A stretch of 55,234 nt of DNA, taken from positions 113,286 to 168,519 of the forward strand of contig NZ_BMYJ01000009.1 of assembly GCF_014652215.1 (NCBI RefSeq). Reading direction: 5' to 3'. Within the stretch, counting starts at the first letter, position 1, and each line of letters starts with the position of its first letter. Positions 8,852 to 18,050 of the stretch are shown piece after piece. Position numbers and translations under genes: made by a program. The stretch is from Neogemmobacter tilapiae (GTDB lineage Bacteria > Pseudomonadota > Alphaproteobacteria > Rhodobacterales > Rhodobacteraceae). Under the pieces are notes generated by a model. The model did no database searches. It was given only the letters and a program-made list of their open reading frames with translations, and was not told the DNA's origin.

Positions 8852-10011
8852 CCCCGCGCCCGCAACAAGGGCTTGGCGTTCTGCCCATGGCGATAGGCCA
8901 GCCGCCGCGCCACCCGGCCCCGCAGCAGCACCCGCGCCGGGGCGGCCGCATCGCCCCGCACCAATTCCGGGAACAACAGCCGCAATTCCCGCCGCCCCTC
9001 AGGCCCAATGGCCCGCAAAGCCTCGGGCCCGGTGAACAGCGATTCCGCCGGGGCCCCCTCGGCCAGCACCACCTCATGCCGGTCGAACATCAGATGCACA
9101 TAGGTCACGGGCCGAAACGCCCGCATGGCCGCAATCCCCGGCAGGCCCACCAGATGCTTCACCGCCACCAACACCTCATCCTGCCCCGCCATCCGCTGCG
9201 CAATGGCCGAACGCACCAGCAGCCGATGCTGCGGTGATAGATGCAGCGCCCGCTGCGGCAATCCATCGCCCAAAGCCCCCGCCTGCACCGAAACCGGCCG
9301 CAGTTCGGGGTTCACCATCAGATCGCACAGCGACAGATCGCGCCGCCCCACCCAACGCAAGGACTGCGCCCCGTGATCCAGCGTCCAGACCAGATCGCCG
9401 GGGCGCAGGTCTTCCACCGCCACAAGCCCCTTGGGCGTGTCGATCAGCGTGCCCGCGACAAAGCAGATATAGGCCTGATAGGCGTCATAGAAATCCAACT
9501 CGCCATCATTGTCGCCAAGGGCCGGATCACCGTTTTCCCCCAACTGCCGGTTCACCGCATTGCGGTAATAGGTCAGATTGGTCGGTGTCGTCGGCAGGCC
9601 CCCGTTCAGATCATACAGCAGAAAGCGTCCGTTCTGCCCTTCAAAGACGATATATTCGTCCCCCGCCCCCATGTTGTTCACAAGGTCATGCTTTGGCGTC
9701 AGATTGCCGAAATTCGGCACCGTGGACCAACCGTTGTTGCCCGTCGTCGGATCCCCATCGTTGTCGGCCGCGGGGTTATAGCTTTGCAGCCGCCAGAACT
9801 GGCCATTGCCGAATTGCGTGGCGGTGTTGTTGACGTTCTGAAACCAGACCAGTCGATATTCGGTGGTGCTGCTGCCAAGGGCTGTCGCATTGGGCAGACG
9901 GATGCCAAAATTCGGATCGCCCGGATTGCCGTTGTTCGTGGGCTGGCCCGTCAGGCTGGCCAGCATATCCCCCCGCACGGGGATAGGGGTGGTATAGGTC
10001 AAATCGGCCAT
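8848..10011 (-). CDS. Hint_2-domain secreted protein
   Basis: A 387-residue protein. Residues 1-182 are an Asn/Gly/Thr/Asp-rich region of unknown fold without RTX nonapeptides. A Hedgehog/intein-type Hint_2 domain starts at Cys183 (CFVAGTLIDTPKG, then VEDLRPGDLVWTLDHG and LHLSPQHRLLV). It shares this domain with the giant RTX protein at 31820-37678. There is no Sec signal, which fits type I secretion of such alphaproteobacterial proteins. Hint domains can self-cleave at the Cys peptide bond, but the reaction of this subfamily is not something the sequence shows. Single gene, convergent with the hydrolase. Confidence 0.85.
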   Translation of the reverse strand: MADLTYTTPIPVRGDMLASLTGQPTNNGNPGDPNFGIRLPNATALGSSTTEYRLVWFQNVNNTATQFGNGQFWRLQSYNPAADNDGDPTTGNNGWSTVPNFGNLTPKHDLVNNMGAGDEYIVFEGQNGRFLLYDLNGGLPTTPTNLTYYRNAVNRQLGENGDPALGDNDGELDFYDAYQAYICFVAGTLIDTPKGLVAVEDLRPGDLVWTLDHGAQSLRWVGRRDLSLCDLMVNPELRPVSVQAGALGDGLPQRALHLSPQHRLLVRSAIAQRMAGQDEVLVAVKHLVGLPGIAAMRAFRPVTYVHLMFDRHEVVLAEGAPAESLFTGPEALRAIGPEGRRELRLLFPELVRGDAAAPARVLLRGRVARRLAYRHGQNAKPLLRARG

Positions 10012-10156
10012 AAGAAACTTTCACAAGATACAATCCCCACCCCGTCCAGATGCGCATGGTGGTAATGTCAGGCAAGCCATTTTCCCCATAGTTCCTTTAT
10101 CTTCCGATAAGTTGCCGGTTTCAGGCGGAAAAAATTTTGTGATAGCCGCAGGCCCC

Positions 10157-10182
10157 GGCAATCCCAGCGGGATTGCCTTTTC
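10157..10182 (+). terminator. Rho-independent-like hairpin
   Basis: GGCAATCCC, loop AGC, GGGATTGCC followed by TTTT on the plus strand. It lies in the 238-base gap between the Hint gene and the tRNA, where no gene is seen. It may stop read-through from the left. Confidence 0.5.
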
Positions 10183-10249
10183 CGGCCTTCATTCAGGGCG
10201 GGTATGGGGATTGAAAATGCGCGCTGATTCCCTGACCAGCAACTGGCAT

Positions 10250-10326
10250 TGGTAGGTCCGGAGGGACTCGAACCCCCAACCAAGGCGTTATGAGCGCCCT
10301 GCTCTAACCAATTGAGCTACAGACCC
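10250..10326 (-). tRNA. tRNA with CAU anticodon (Met or Ile2)
   Basis: A 77-base cloverleaf on the minus strand with encoded CCA. The acceptor GGGTCTG pairs with CGGACCT, the D arm is GCTC/GAGC, the anticodon stem GGGCG/CGCCT encloses loop CTCATAA (anticodon CAT), and the T arm is GGGGG TTCGAGT CCCTC. It is not an initiator (normal first pair, no GGG/CCC anticodon stem). It may be elongator Met or the lysidine-modified Ile2; TilS identity elements cannot be settled by eye. Confidence 0.93.
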
Positions 10327-10362
10327 GGCCAGACCGCTGGATAGGCGGGCCGGGCGCGGGGG

Positions 10363-11289
10363 TCAAGCGGCGGTTGTGGCGCGCAGATCCTGCGCCATGA
10401 TGAAACCCGGCGTGCGGGCCAGTTGGGCGCAGAAGCGTTCGGTGAAAACCGCCACCCGGCGGCTGGCCCCTTGGGTGCCCGGCGCGCGAACCATATAGAC
10501 GGGTTTCGGCGCTGGGCCTTGGCCGGGCAGTACCTCGACCACCTCGCCCCGCGCCAGCAGCTCATGCACGAAAAAGCGGGGGGCCTTGGCAAAGCCCAGA
10601 TGGTTCTGCACCGCATGCAGGATCAGGTTCGGCATCTGCGCGGCAAAAGCCACTGTCACCGGCGCATGGCGACCATCCGCCATCAGGATCGTCCGTTCCT
10701 CGGGGTCGTCCTTGTATTGGATGTAATCCAGTCGCCCCAGATCCATGATGTCCTTTGGCCGACCCACCCGTTCCAGATAGCTGGGCGAGGCGATCAGCAA
10801 CTGCTCGATTTCCGCCAGCTTGCGCACCGTGCCCGCCTCCGGGCCCACCGGCCCCGCGCGAATGGCCAGATCGGCCCCGATTTCCGCCATGTCCTGAATC
10901 AGATCATTGGCCTTCAGGTCGATCTTCAACCCCGGATGCGAACGCCGCAGATCGGCCAGCACCGGCACCATCATCGTCTGCGCCATCAGCAGCGCACAGG
11001 CCACGCCCAACCGCCCATTCGCGCTGGATTGCAGTGCCGCCAGTTCGTCCCCCATCTGCGCCAGCCGTGCCAGCACCTCGGTCGCATGGGAAACCGCCAG
11101 CCGCCCCGCCTCGGTCGGCGTAATCCCGTTGCGCCCCCGGATCACCAGTTCCACCCCATGCGCCTGTTCCAAGGCGGCAATCTGCTGGCTGACGGCGGGC
11201 TGGGTGATGTGCAAGCGGCGGGCGGCAGCGGAAAGCGAGCCTTCCTGCACAGCAGCCACAAGCGAACGAAGGGCGGCAAGGTTTTCCAT
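10363..11289 (-). CDS. LysR-family transcriptional regulator
   Basis: A 308-residue LTTR: N-terminal winged helix-turn-helix (residues ~1-60, with SLSAAARRLHITQPAVSQQIAALE) and a periplasmic-binding-like effector domain from ~90. It is divergent from the metallo-beta-lactamase-fold gene, 102 bases away, which is the usual arrangement for a LysR regulator and its target. The effector is unknown. Confidence 0.92.
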   Translation of the reverse strand: MENLAALRSLVAAVQEGSLSAAARRLHITQPAVSQQIAALEQAHGVELVIRGRNGITPTEAGRLAVSHATEVLARLAQMGDELAALQSSANGRLGVACALLMAQTMMVPVLADLRRSHPGLKIDLKANDLIQDMAEIGADLAIRAGPVGPEAGTVRKLAEIEQLLIASPSYLERVGRPKDIMDLGRLDYIQYKDDPEERTILMADGRHAPVTVAFAAQMPNLILHAVQNHLGFAKAPRFFVHELLARGEVVEVLPGQGPAPKPVYMVRAPGTQGASRRVAVFTERFCAQLARTPGFIMAQDLRATTAA

Positions 11290-11391
11290 AAGTCTGGCTT
11301 ATCCCTTCCATCAATCGTTCGGGAATGTCGGTTGCCTGACCCTAGCGTTAGTTATGGCCCCACTCAATGACTTTCCCGGAAAGGACAAGAC
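11290..11391. promoter_or_regulatory. Divergent promoter region, lysR / MBL gene
   Basis: A 102-base region between divergent start codons. It must hold both promoters and probably the LysR operator. The plus-strand gene has an AAGGACAAGAC ribosome-binding region just before its ATG. No single operator stands out clearly. Confidence 0.4.
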
Positions 11392-12372
11392 ATGACTTTC
11401 AACCGTCGCAAATTCTTGGGCGCGGCTGCCCTTGCCCCCGTCGCCCTTGCGGCCCCGGCACTGATCCGCTTTGGCGGCGCTGCCATTGCGCAAACCGCCA
11501 GCCCCGTCACCCCCGCCTTCATCCGCCGCAAGGTCGGCGAGATTGAGGTTTTCGCCCTGATGGACGGCTTTGGCGTTTTCCCCACCGCCATGCTGTCGGG
11601 CTTTGATCCGGCCAAGGCCGAGGCTTCGGCCAACGCGGCGCACAAACCGTTCGAAGGCCAGCAGATGACCATCGGCATCAACGCCTATCTGGTGAAGACC
11701 GGTGACCGGATCATTGCGGTGGATGCCGGGGCCCCTTCGGCGATGGGGCCGACCGTGGCGCAATGGGCGGCCTCACTGGCGGCGGCGGGCTTTAGCCCCG
11801 ATCAGGTGGATACCGTCTTCCTGACCCACCTGCATGCCGATCATGTCGGCGGTCTGGCCGATGCCACGGGGGCCGCCACCCTGCCCAAGGCGCAACTGGT
11901 GACAGCCGAGGCGGAATGGGCCTTTACCCATGATGCCGCCGTCTACGCCGCCCTTCCGGCGGAATTCCAGCCGATGATCGACACCTCGCGCGCTATGGTC
12001 AAACCCTATGATGCGGTGAAAACCCTGATCCAGCCGGGTGATGAAATCGCGCCGGGCCTGACCACGGTGGCGATGCCCGGCCATACGCCCGGCCATCTGG
12101 GGCTGCGCATCGACAGCGGCAAGGAAAGCCTGCTGATCTGGGGCGACCTTTTGCATTCGACGGCCTTCCAATTCGCCAACCCGGAATGGTCCATCGCCTT
12201 TGACGCCGATCAGGCAATGGCCGCCGCCAGCCGCAAGGCGGCGCTGGATATGGTCAGCGCCGATGGCATGATGGTGGCCGGGATGCATCTGGATTTCCCC
12301 GGCTTCGGCTATGTCGAAAAGGCGGCGCAGGGCTATGCTTTCACCGCCGCCCCCTATGACTATCGCACCTAA
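11392..12372 (+). CDS. Tat-exported metallo-beta-lactamase-fold hydrolase
   Basis: A 326-residue protein. Residues 1-34 form a twin-arginine signal (NRRKFLG, hydrophobic stretch, AIAQTA). The metal-binding HLHADH lies at 146-151, with further ligands in the GHTPGH and GDLLH motifs. The family includes lactonases and other periplasmic MBL hydrolases; the substrate is not evident. It is transcribed divergently from the LysR gene, which probably controls it, and is followed by a strong terminator. Confidence 0.88.
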   Translation: MTFNRRKFLGAAALAPVALAAPALIRFGGAAIAQTASPVTPAFIRRKVGEIEVFALMDGFGVFPTAMLSGFDPAKAEASANAAHKPFEGQQMTIGINAYLVKTGDRIIAVDAGAPSAMGPTVAQWAASLAAAGFSPDQVDTVFLTHLHADHVGGLADATGAATLPKAQLVTAEAEWAFTHDAAVYAALPAEFQPMIDTSRAMVKPYDAVKTLIQPGDEIAPGLTTVAMPGHTPGHLGLRIDSGKESLLIWGDLLHSTAFQFANPEWSIAFDADQAMAAASRKAALDMVSADGMMVAGMHLDFPGFGYVEKAAQGYAFTAAPYDYRT

Positions 12373-12380
12373 ATCACCCC

Positions 12381-12412
12381 GCCCGCGCCGCCCCATGCGG
12401 CGCGGGCTTTTC
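12381..12412 (+). terminator. Rho-independent terminator after the MBL gene
   Basis: Eleven-base stem GCCCGCGCCGC / GCGGCGCGGGC with a five-base loop, followed by TTTTC. Confidence 0.88.
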
Positions 12413-12468
12413 TTGCGGGCGCAATTGCCCTAAAGCCCCCGCAAAGGCGGCACATTCCGGGGGCATTC

Positions 12469-13518
12469 ATGACGGACACGGGCAAGAACGGCTTGACCTA
12501 TGCGCAGGCAGGCGTGGACATCGACGCAGGCAATGCCCTTGTCGAACGCATCAAACCGGCGGCGAAGTCCACCGAACGTTCCGGCACCATGTCCGGCCTT
12601 GGCGGTTTCGGCGCGCTGTTTGACCTCAAGGCCGCAGGCTACAACGACCCCATCCTTGTCGCTGCCACCGATGGCGTTGGCACCAAACTGCGCATCGCCA
12701 TCGACACGGGCCATGTCGACACCATCGGCATCGACCTTGTTGCCATGTGCGTCAACGATCTGGTCTGCCAAGGCGCTGAACCCTTGTTCTTCCTCGATTA
12801 TTTCGCCACCGGTAAACTGGATGTCGATCAGGCCACCCGCATCATCAACGGCATTGCCGCAGGCTGCAAGGCCAGCGGTTGCGCGCTGACGGGCGGCGAG
12901 ACCGCCGAAATGCCCGGCATGTATCACAAGGGCGATTTTGATCTGGCGGGCTTTGCCGTCGGCGCGATGGAACGCGGTTCCGATCTTCCGAAGGGCGTCG
13001 AAAAGGGCGATATCCTGCTGGGCCTCGCCTCCGATGGTGTCCATTCCAACGGCTATTCCTTTGTCCGCAAGGTGGTGGAACTGTCGGGCCTCACTTGGGA
13101 ATCAGCTTGCCCCTTTGCAGAAGGGTCGCTGGGCGCCGCCCTGCTGACCCCCACCCGCCTTTATGTGAAACAGGCGCTGGCGGCGGTCCGTTCGGGCGGC
13201 GTTCACGCCTTGGCCCATATCACCGGCGGCGGCCTGACCGAAAACCCGCCCCGCGTTCTGCCCGAGGGGTTGGCATGCCGCATTGATCTGGACGCTTGGC
13301 AACTGCCCCCCGTCTTCCGCTGGCTCGCAGAAACGGCGGGGATGGTGGAACCTGAACTGCTGAAAACCTTCAACTGCGGCATCGGCATGATGCTGGTTGT
13401 CTCGCCCGACCGCGCCGAGGCCGTCACCACCCTGCTGCGCGAGGCGGGCGAGACTGTTTACCAAATGGGCGAAGTCGTCGAAGGCGAAGGCGTCACCTAT
13501 ACCGGCCGCCTGCTGTGA
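12469..13518 (+). CDS. purM: Phosphoribosylformylglycinamidine cyclo-ligase
   Basis: AIR synthetase, step five of de novo purine synthesis. It has 349 residues, the family norm. Visible signatures are the N-terminal [14 protein letters not shown], the ATP-binding GVGTKLRIA, the [17 protein letters not shown] segment and [11 protein letters not shown]. Its TGA overlaps the purN GTG start (GTGA), so purM and purN are translationally coupled. Confidence 0.97.
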   Translation: MTDTGKNGLTYAQAGVDIDAGNALVERIKPAAKSTERSGTMSGLGGFGALFDLKAAGYNDPILVAATDGVGTKLRIAIDTGHVDTIGIDLVAMCVNDLVCQGAEPLFFLDYFATGKLDVDQATRIINGIAAGCKASGCALTGGETAEMPGMYHKGDFDLAGFAVGAMERGSDLPKGVEKGDILLGLASDGVHSNGYSFVRKVVELSGLTWESACPFAEGSLGAALLTPTRLYVKQALAAVRSGGVHALAHITGGGLTENPPRVLPEGLACRIDLDAWQLPPVFRWLAETAGMVEPELLKTFNCGIGMMLVVSPDRAEAVTTLLREAGETVYQMGEVVEGEGVTYTGRLL

Positions 13519-14102
13519 AACGCGTCGCCCTGCTGATTTCGGGCGGCGGCTCCAACATGCTGACCCTTGTCCGCGACATGCAGGGCGACCACCCGGCACG
13601 GCCCGTTCTGGTCGCCTCGAATGACCCAAGGGCAGGGGGCTTGGCCAAGTCCGCGGATCTGGGCATTCCCACGCGGGCCATCGACCACCGCGCCTATCCC
13701 ACCCGCGCCGCGTTTGAGGCCGCACTTCTGGAACCTCTGCTCGCCGCCGAACCCGACATCCTTTGTCTCGCGGGTTTCATGCGCATCCTGACCCCTGCCT
13801 TTGTCCAGCATTTTGAGGGCCGGATGCTGAACATCCATCCCTCGCTGCTTCCGCTCTATCCCGGCCTCCATACCCATCAGCGCGCCATCGACGCAGGCGA
13901 CACCCATGCCGGTTGCACCGTCCATCTCGTGACCCCGGTGTTGGACGACGGTCCAATTCTGGGACAGGCCCGCGTTCCGGTTCTGCCCGGTGATACCGCC
14001 GAAACCCTGGCCGCCCGCGTTCTGGTGCAGGAACACAAACTCTACCCCACCGTCCTGCGCCGCTTTGCCGCAGGCCAGACCGATCCGGTCTATCTGGCCT
14101 AA
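13515..14102 (+). CDS. purN: Phosphoribosylglycinamide formyltransferase
   Basis: Transfers formyl from 10-formyl-THF to GAR, step three of purine synthesis. It has 195 residues and starts with GTG at 13515, overlapping the purM stop. It has the N-terminal nucleotide loop SGGGSNM and the catalytic [16 protein letters not shown] segment (Asn and His), with the downstream Asp in LDDGPILGQ. Confidence 0.97.
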   Translation: MKRVALLISGGGSNMLTLVRDMQGDHPARPVLVASNDPRAGGLAKSADLGIPTRAIDHRAYPTRAAFEAALLEPLLAAEPDILCLAGFMRILTPAFVQHFEGRMLNIHPSLLPLYPGLHTHQRAIDAGDTHAGCTVHLVTPVLDDGPILGQARVPVLPGDTAETLAARVLVQEHKLYPTVLRRFAAGQTDPVYLA

Positions 14103-14241
14103 AGACTGTGGCACTCCTGCCCCGGTGACGGATTTGTGACCCTCAACCCCTTGTCAGGCTTTATTTCTGAAAAATCGCTGCCTAGAAAAGTGGCTCAGGC
14201 GGGACAAACCCGTATGAGCCATAGGCGCTGGGGGCCATTTG

Positions 14242-15402
14242 ATGCGGACGATTACCACAACCGAAGACCTTGCGGAAATCTGCGAAAGGGCCAAAGCCCA
14301 TCCTTACGTGACGCTGGACACCGAATTTCTGCGCGAACGGACCTATTGGTCCAAACTCTGCCTGATCCAGATGGCGCTGCCGGGAAAAGATGGCGAGGCC
14401 GTCTTGATCGACCCGATCGAAGGCCCAGAGATGTCGCTGGAACCTTTGTATGACCTGTTTCGCCACAAGGCGACGGTCAAGGTTTTCCACGCCGCCCGGC
14501 AGGATCTTGAGATTTTCTTTGTCGAAGGCGGCGGCGTCTTTCCCGATCCGCTGTTTGACACCCAGGTTGCGGCGATGGTCTGCGGCTATGGCGAACAGGT
14601 CGGCTATGAAACCTTGGTCAAAAAGATCGCCAAGGCCAATCTCGACAAGACCAGCCGCTTTACCGATTGGTCGCGCCGCCCGCTGTCCGAGGCGCAAAAG
14701 GAATATGCGCTGGCCGATGTGACCCATCTGCGCGTCGTCTATGAAAGCTTGGCCGCCCAGATCGCCAAGGCCCACCGCGAAAGCTGGGTGGCCGAGGAAC
14801 TTTCGATCCTGACCGATCCCGAAACCTATACCGTCCGGCCGGAAGAGGCTTGGATGCGGATCAAGACCCGCACCACCTCGGGCCGCTTTCTGGCGATTGT
14901 CAAGGCGCTGGCGCAATTCCGCGAATCCTATGCTCAGGGCCAGAACATCCCGCGCAGCCGCGTGATGAAGGATGATGCCCTTTTGGAGGTCGCCTCGACC
15001 AAGCCCGCCAGCCACGAAGACTTGGGCAAGTCCCGGCTTCTTCTGCGTGAGGGGCGCAAGGGCGAGATCGCCGACGGAATTCTGGCGGCAGTCAAGGCTG
15101 GCCTCGAAATGCGGCCCGAAGACATGCCCAAACCCGATGTCAGCCGCGAACAGATGCAGGTGAACCCGGCCTTGGCCGATCTGCTGCGCGTCCTGCTCAA
15201 GACCAAGGCGGAAAGCCTTGGTGTGGCGGCAAGGCTGATCGCCAGCGCCGCCGAACTGGATGCGATGGCAGCAGGCGAACGCAATCTGCCCATGTTGCAT
15301 GGCTGGCGGATGGAGGCTTTTGGCGAAGATGCGCTGCGCCTCTGCAAGGGCGAGATTGCCTTGTCGGCCAAGGGCAATGACGTGCGGATTGTCCGGCTGT
15401 GA
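14242..15402 (+). CDS. rnd: Ribonuclease D
   Basis: A 3'-5' exoribonuclease of the DEDD family acting in tRNA 3' maturation and RNA turnover. It has 386 residues: exonuclease domain with Asp26/Glu28 in TLDTEFLRE, VFHAARQD for ExoII and YALADVTHL for ExoIII, followed by an HRDC domain. The ATG at 14242 is chosen; the TTG one codon earlier is in frame but less likely. Its TGA overlaps the GTG start of the gluconokinase gene. Confidence 0.95.
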   Translation: MRTITTTEDLAEICERAKAHPYVTLDTEFLRERTYWSKLCLIQMALPGKDGEAVLIDPIEGPEMSLEPLYDLFRHKATVKVFHAARQDLEIFFVEGGGVFPDPLFDTQVAAMVCGYGEQVGYETLVKKIAKANLDKTSRFTDWSRRPLSEAQKEYALADVTHLRVVYESLAAQIAKAHRESWVAEELSILTDPETYTVRPEEAWMRIKTRTTSGRFLAIVKALAQFRESYAQGQNIPRSRVMKDDALLEVASTKPASHEDLGKSRLLLREGRKGEIADGILAAVKAGLEMRPEDMPKPDVSREQMQVNPALADLLRVLLKTKAESLGVAARLIASAAELDAMAAGERNLPMLHGWRMEAFGEDALRLCKGEIALSAKGNDVRIVRL

Positions 15403-15896
15403 CGGCCATTGTCGTGATGGGCGTCTGCGGCTGCGGCAAATCCTCAGTCGGGCAGGGGATTGCAGCCGCGCTGGGCCTGCCCTTCACCGATGGCGATGAT
15501 CTGCATCCGGCGGCGAATGTCGCCAAGATGGCCAGCGGCCAGCCTCTGACAGATGCCGACCGTTGGCCGTGGCTGACCAAAGTGGGCGAAACACTGGCCC
15601 CCGGTGGCGTCGTCGCCTGTTCTGCCCTGAAACGCAGCTACCGCGACCACATCCGCAAGGCGGCCCCCGATGTCCGTTTTGTCTATCTCCACGGCGACCG
15701 CGCGCTTCTCGCCGCCCGCCTTGCCGCCCGCCCCGGCCATTTCATGCCTCCGGCCCTGCTGGACAGCCAGTTGGCAACGTTGGAAATCCCGCAAGCCGAC
15801 GAAAACCCCATCATCCTGAACATTGCGCAAGCCATTCCCGAACTGGTCACCCTCGCCGCTACCGCGCTCAACGGCGATGATCACCCGCACGGCTGA
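15399..15896 (+). CDS. gntK: Gluconokinase
   Basis: A 165-residue GntK-type kinase that phosphorylates D-gluconate to 6-phosphogluconate. It has the P-loop GVCGCGKSS at residues 8-16, the [14 protein letters not shown] substrate segment, [10 protein letters not shown], and [10 protein letters not shown] near the C-terminus, all typical of thermoresistant gluconokinase. It starts with GTG overlapping the rnd stop, so expression is coupled to rnd. Confidence 0.92.
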   Translation: MTAIVVMGVCGCGKSSVGQGIAAALGLPFTDGDDLHPAANVAKMASGQPLTDADRWPWLTKVGETLAPGGVVACSALKRSYRDHIRKAAPDVRFVYLHGDRALLAARLAARPGHFMPPALLDSQLATLEIPQADENPIILNIAQAIPELVTLAATALNGDDHPHG

Positions 15897-15987
15897 CTTT
15901 CCTGCCAACCGCCCTTGCAGCCCCCCGCGATATGATCCACTAAGTTTGCGAAACGCGGGGGGTGGCCCCCGCCCGAAGCGATGGGCG

Positions 15988-16968
15988 ATGACGATGGCGG
16001 ATACGGTCCTGAAACCGACAGAAGAAATCTCGGTGCGCGATGTTTTCGGGATCGACACGGATATGAAGGTCAAGGGCTTTGCCGACCGCGGCGACCGCGT
16101 GCCGGAAATCGACCCGACCTACAAATTCGACCCCGACACGACCTTGGCCATTCTGGCAGGCTTTGCCTACAATCGTCGCGTCATGATCCAAGGCTATCAC
16201 GGCACCGGCAAATCGACCCATATCGAACAGGTTGCGGCGCGGCTGAACTGGCCCTGCGTCCGCGTCAACCTGGACAGCCACATCAGCCGGATCGACCTGA
16301 TCGGCAAAGACGCGATCAAACTGCGCGATGGCAAACAGGTCACCGAATTCCACGAAGGCATCCTGCCTTGGGCCCTGCGCAACAATGTGGCCATTGTGTT
16401 CGACGAATACGACGCCGGCCGTGCCGATGTGATGTTTGTGATCCAGCGTGTGCTGGAACATGACGGCAAGCTGACCCTGCTGGACCAGAACGAGGTGATC
16501 ACCCCCCACCCGTCCTTCCGCCTGTTCGCCACCTCGAACACCGTGGGTCTGGGCGATACGACCGGGCTTTATCACGGCGTCCAGCAGATCAACCAAGCCC
16601 AGATGGACCGTTGGTCCTTGGTCGCCACGCTGAACTATCTGTCGCATGACGCCGAGGCCGCCATCGTTCTGGCCAAAAACCCCCATTACAACACCGAAAA
16701 AGGCCGCAAAACCATTTCGCAGATGGTGACAGTCGCCGACCTGACCCGCACCGCCTTTATGGCGGGCGATCTTTCGACCGTCATGTCGCCCCGCACCGTG
16801 CTGAACTGGGCCCAGAACGCCGAGATTTTCCGCAATGTCGGCTACGCCTTCCGCCTGTCCTTCCTGAACAAATGCGACGAGTTGGAGCGCCAGACGGTCG
16901 CCGAATTCTACCAGCGCTGCTTTGGCGAAGAACTGCCGGAAAGCGCGGCCAGCATGGCGATGAAGTGA
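15988..16968 (+). CDS. cobS: Cobaltochelatase AAA+ subunit CobS
   Basis: AAA+ ATPase that forms the motor ring with CobT and drives cobalt insertion by CobN. It has 326 residues from the ATG at 15988 (an ATG two codons later is also possible). The conserved N-terminal SVRDVFGID, Walker [11 protein letters not shown] at residues 69-78, Walker [10 protein letters not shown], and the sensor-type [18 protein letters not shown] are visible. In-frame sequence upstream of 15988 overlaps gluconokinase in another frame and is not taken as coding. It is separated from cobT by about 3.9 kb of mobile and unrelated genes. Confidence 0.95.
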   Translation: MTMADTVLKPTEEISVRDVFGIDTDMKVKGFADRGDRVPEIDPTYKFDPDTTLAILAGFAYNRRVMIQGYHGTGKSTHIEQVAARLNWPCVRVNLDSHISRIDLIGKDAIKLRDGKQVTEFHEGILPWALRNNVAIVFDEYDAGRADVMFVIQRVLEHDGKLTLLDQNEVITPHPSFRLFATSNTVGLGDTTGLYHGVQQINQAQMDRWSLVATLNYLSHDAEAAIVLAKNPHYNTEKGRKTISQMVTVADLTRTAFMAGDLSTVMSPRTVLNWAQNAEIFRNVGYAFRLSFLNKCDELERQTVAEFYQRCFGEELPESAASMAMK

Positions 16969-16972
16969 TCTT

Positions 16973-17020
16973 GGGACAGATTGCCCATCCCACGTAGGAT
17001 GGGCAATCTGCCCATCTTCC
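16973..17020. repeat. REP palindrome upstream of the RAYT gene
   Basis: Right arm GGATGGGCAATCTGCCCATC plus TTCC at 16997-17020. The left arm at 16973-16990 is slightly imperfect, with a six-base CACGTA loop. It lies 5 bases after the cobS stop and 28 bases before the RAYT start, and may also act as the cobS transcript 3' hairpin. Confidence 0.85.
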
Positions 17021-17048
17021 ACAAATGATAACCTAATTTTAACTCGTC

Positions 17049-17534
17049 ATGCCCCATCCTACGCGCATGACCAATTATCGTCGCCTGCGCGTGGCCGGGG
17101 CCACCTATTTCTTCACCGTCTGCCTTGAAAACCGCAGCAGCCGGTTCTTGGTCGACCATATCGACGTCTTGCGCCAAGCCTACGCCAAAACAATTCGTGA
17201 GTTTCCGATCACCTGCCATGCCATGGTGATCCTGCCCGACCACCTGCACGCCATCTGGACCTTGCCGGACGGTGACGCCAATTTTTCTGAACGCTGGCGG
17301 CGGATCAAGGGGCGGTTTTCGCATGGGATCCGCGACGAGACGATGCCTAGGCCAAGCCTTGAGGCTAAACGTGAGCGGGGGATTTGGCAGCGGCGTTTCT
17401 GGGAACATCTTGTGCGGGATGAGCAGGCCTTCAAGGCAGCGATGGCCTATTGTGAATATAACCCCGTCAAGCACGGTTTAGTCGGGGATTCAAAGGATTG
17501 GCCATTTTCGTCGTTTAACGTGCGACAGCAATGA
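17049..17534 (+). CDS. REP-associated tyrosine transposase (RAYT)
   Basis: A 161-residue IS200-like Y1 transposase. The HUH-type metal site HLH is at residues 65-67 (ILPDHLHAIW), the C-terminal tyrosine segment is YCEYNPVKHGLV (Tyr134/Tyr137 region), and the family tail is WPFSSF. The gene is bracketed by matching REP palindromes, the standard REPtron arrangement in which the transposase recognises and can mobilise the palindromes. A second in-frame ATG at 17067 (MTNYRRLRV) is an equally plausible start. It sits directly after cobS. Confidence 0.92.
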   Translation: MPHPTRMTNYRRLRVAGATYFFTVCLENRSSRFLVDHIDVLRQAYAKTIREFPITCHAMVILPDHLHAIWTLPDGDANFSERWRRIKGRFSHGIRDETMPRPSLEAKRERGIWQRRFWEHLVRDEQAFKAAMAYCEYNPVKHGLVGDSKDWPFSSFNVRQQ

Positions 17535-17541
17535 TGGATTT

Positions 17542-17595
17542 GGAAGATGGGCAGATTGCCCATCCCACGTAGGATGGGCAATCTGCCCATCTTCC
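17542..17595. repeat. Perfect REP palindrome downstream of the RAYT gene
   Basis: Two perfectly complementary 24-base arms (17542-17565 and 17572-17595) around a CACGTA loop. Each arm contains the smaller palindrome GGGCAGATTGCCC, so alternative paired hairpins are possible. It matches the upstream copy at 16973-17020. Confidence 0.93.
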
Positions 17596-17652
17596 TCACC
17601 CTTCCCCATCTGCCGCATTTTTGACCGCATTCAGGCGCAGCCTGAATGAATC

Positions 17653-18021
17653 ATGGGCGGTTTGAAAACTTTCCTTGTGCTTCTGCTGTTGGGTCTTGTT
17701 CCGGCCCCGGCCTTCTCTGGCGATGATCTGGCTCGCCTTTTTGCCCAATGTTCCGGCCGTCTCTCGGCCCTCATGGAACATCAGTTCATCACCGACGGCC
17801 CCGCCTCGGACGCCACCAAGGCCGACCGCGACCGCATGGTGGAACTTCTGGAAACCGTGGCCCTTCCCGGCCCGCAGCCCATGCAATGGCGGCTGTCCGC
17901 CAAATTCGCCCAGGCCGAAATGCTGGCCCGCCTGCGCGTCGATCCCACCGATCATCGGCTCGCCCAACGCGCCGCCAGCATGATCGACGACTGCCGCGCC
18001 CTCATGGGCGGGCAAAGCTGA
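17653..18021 (+). CDS. Hypothetical periplasmic protein
   Basis: A 122-residue protein with a clear Sec signal peptide (KTFLVLLLLGLVPAPAFSG, cleavage near residue 22). It has a helical mature part with two Cys (in AQCSGRLSALMEHQ and IDDCRALM) that could form a disulfide. No function is recognised. It follows the REP palindrome and ends at a bidirectional hairpin shared with the convergent FMN reductase gene. Confidence 0.75.
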   Translation: MGGLKTFLVLLLLGLVPAPAFSGDDLARLFAQCSGRLSALMEHQFITDGPASDATKADRDRMVELLETVALPGPQPMQWRLSAKFAQAEMLARLRVDPTDHRLAQRAASMIDDCRALMGGQS

Positions 18022-18046
18022 AAGGGCGGCCCGAAGGCCGCCCTTT
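18021..18046. terminator. Bidirectional terminator hairpin
   Basis: AAAGGGCGGCC, loop CGAA, GGCCGCCCTTT. It is A-rich on the left and T-rich on the right, and lies between two convergent genes. Confidence 0.85.
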
Positions 18047-18050
18047 GCAA

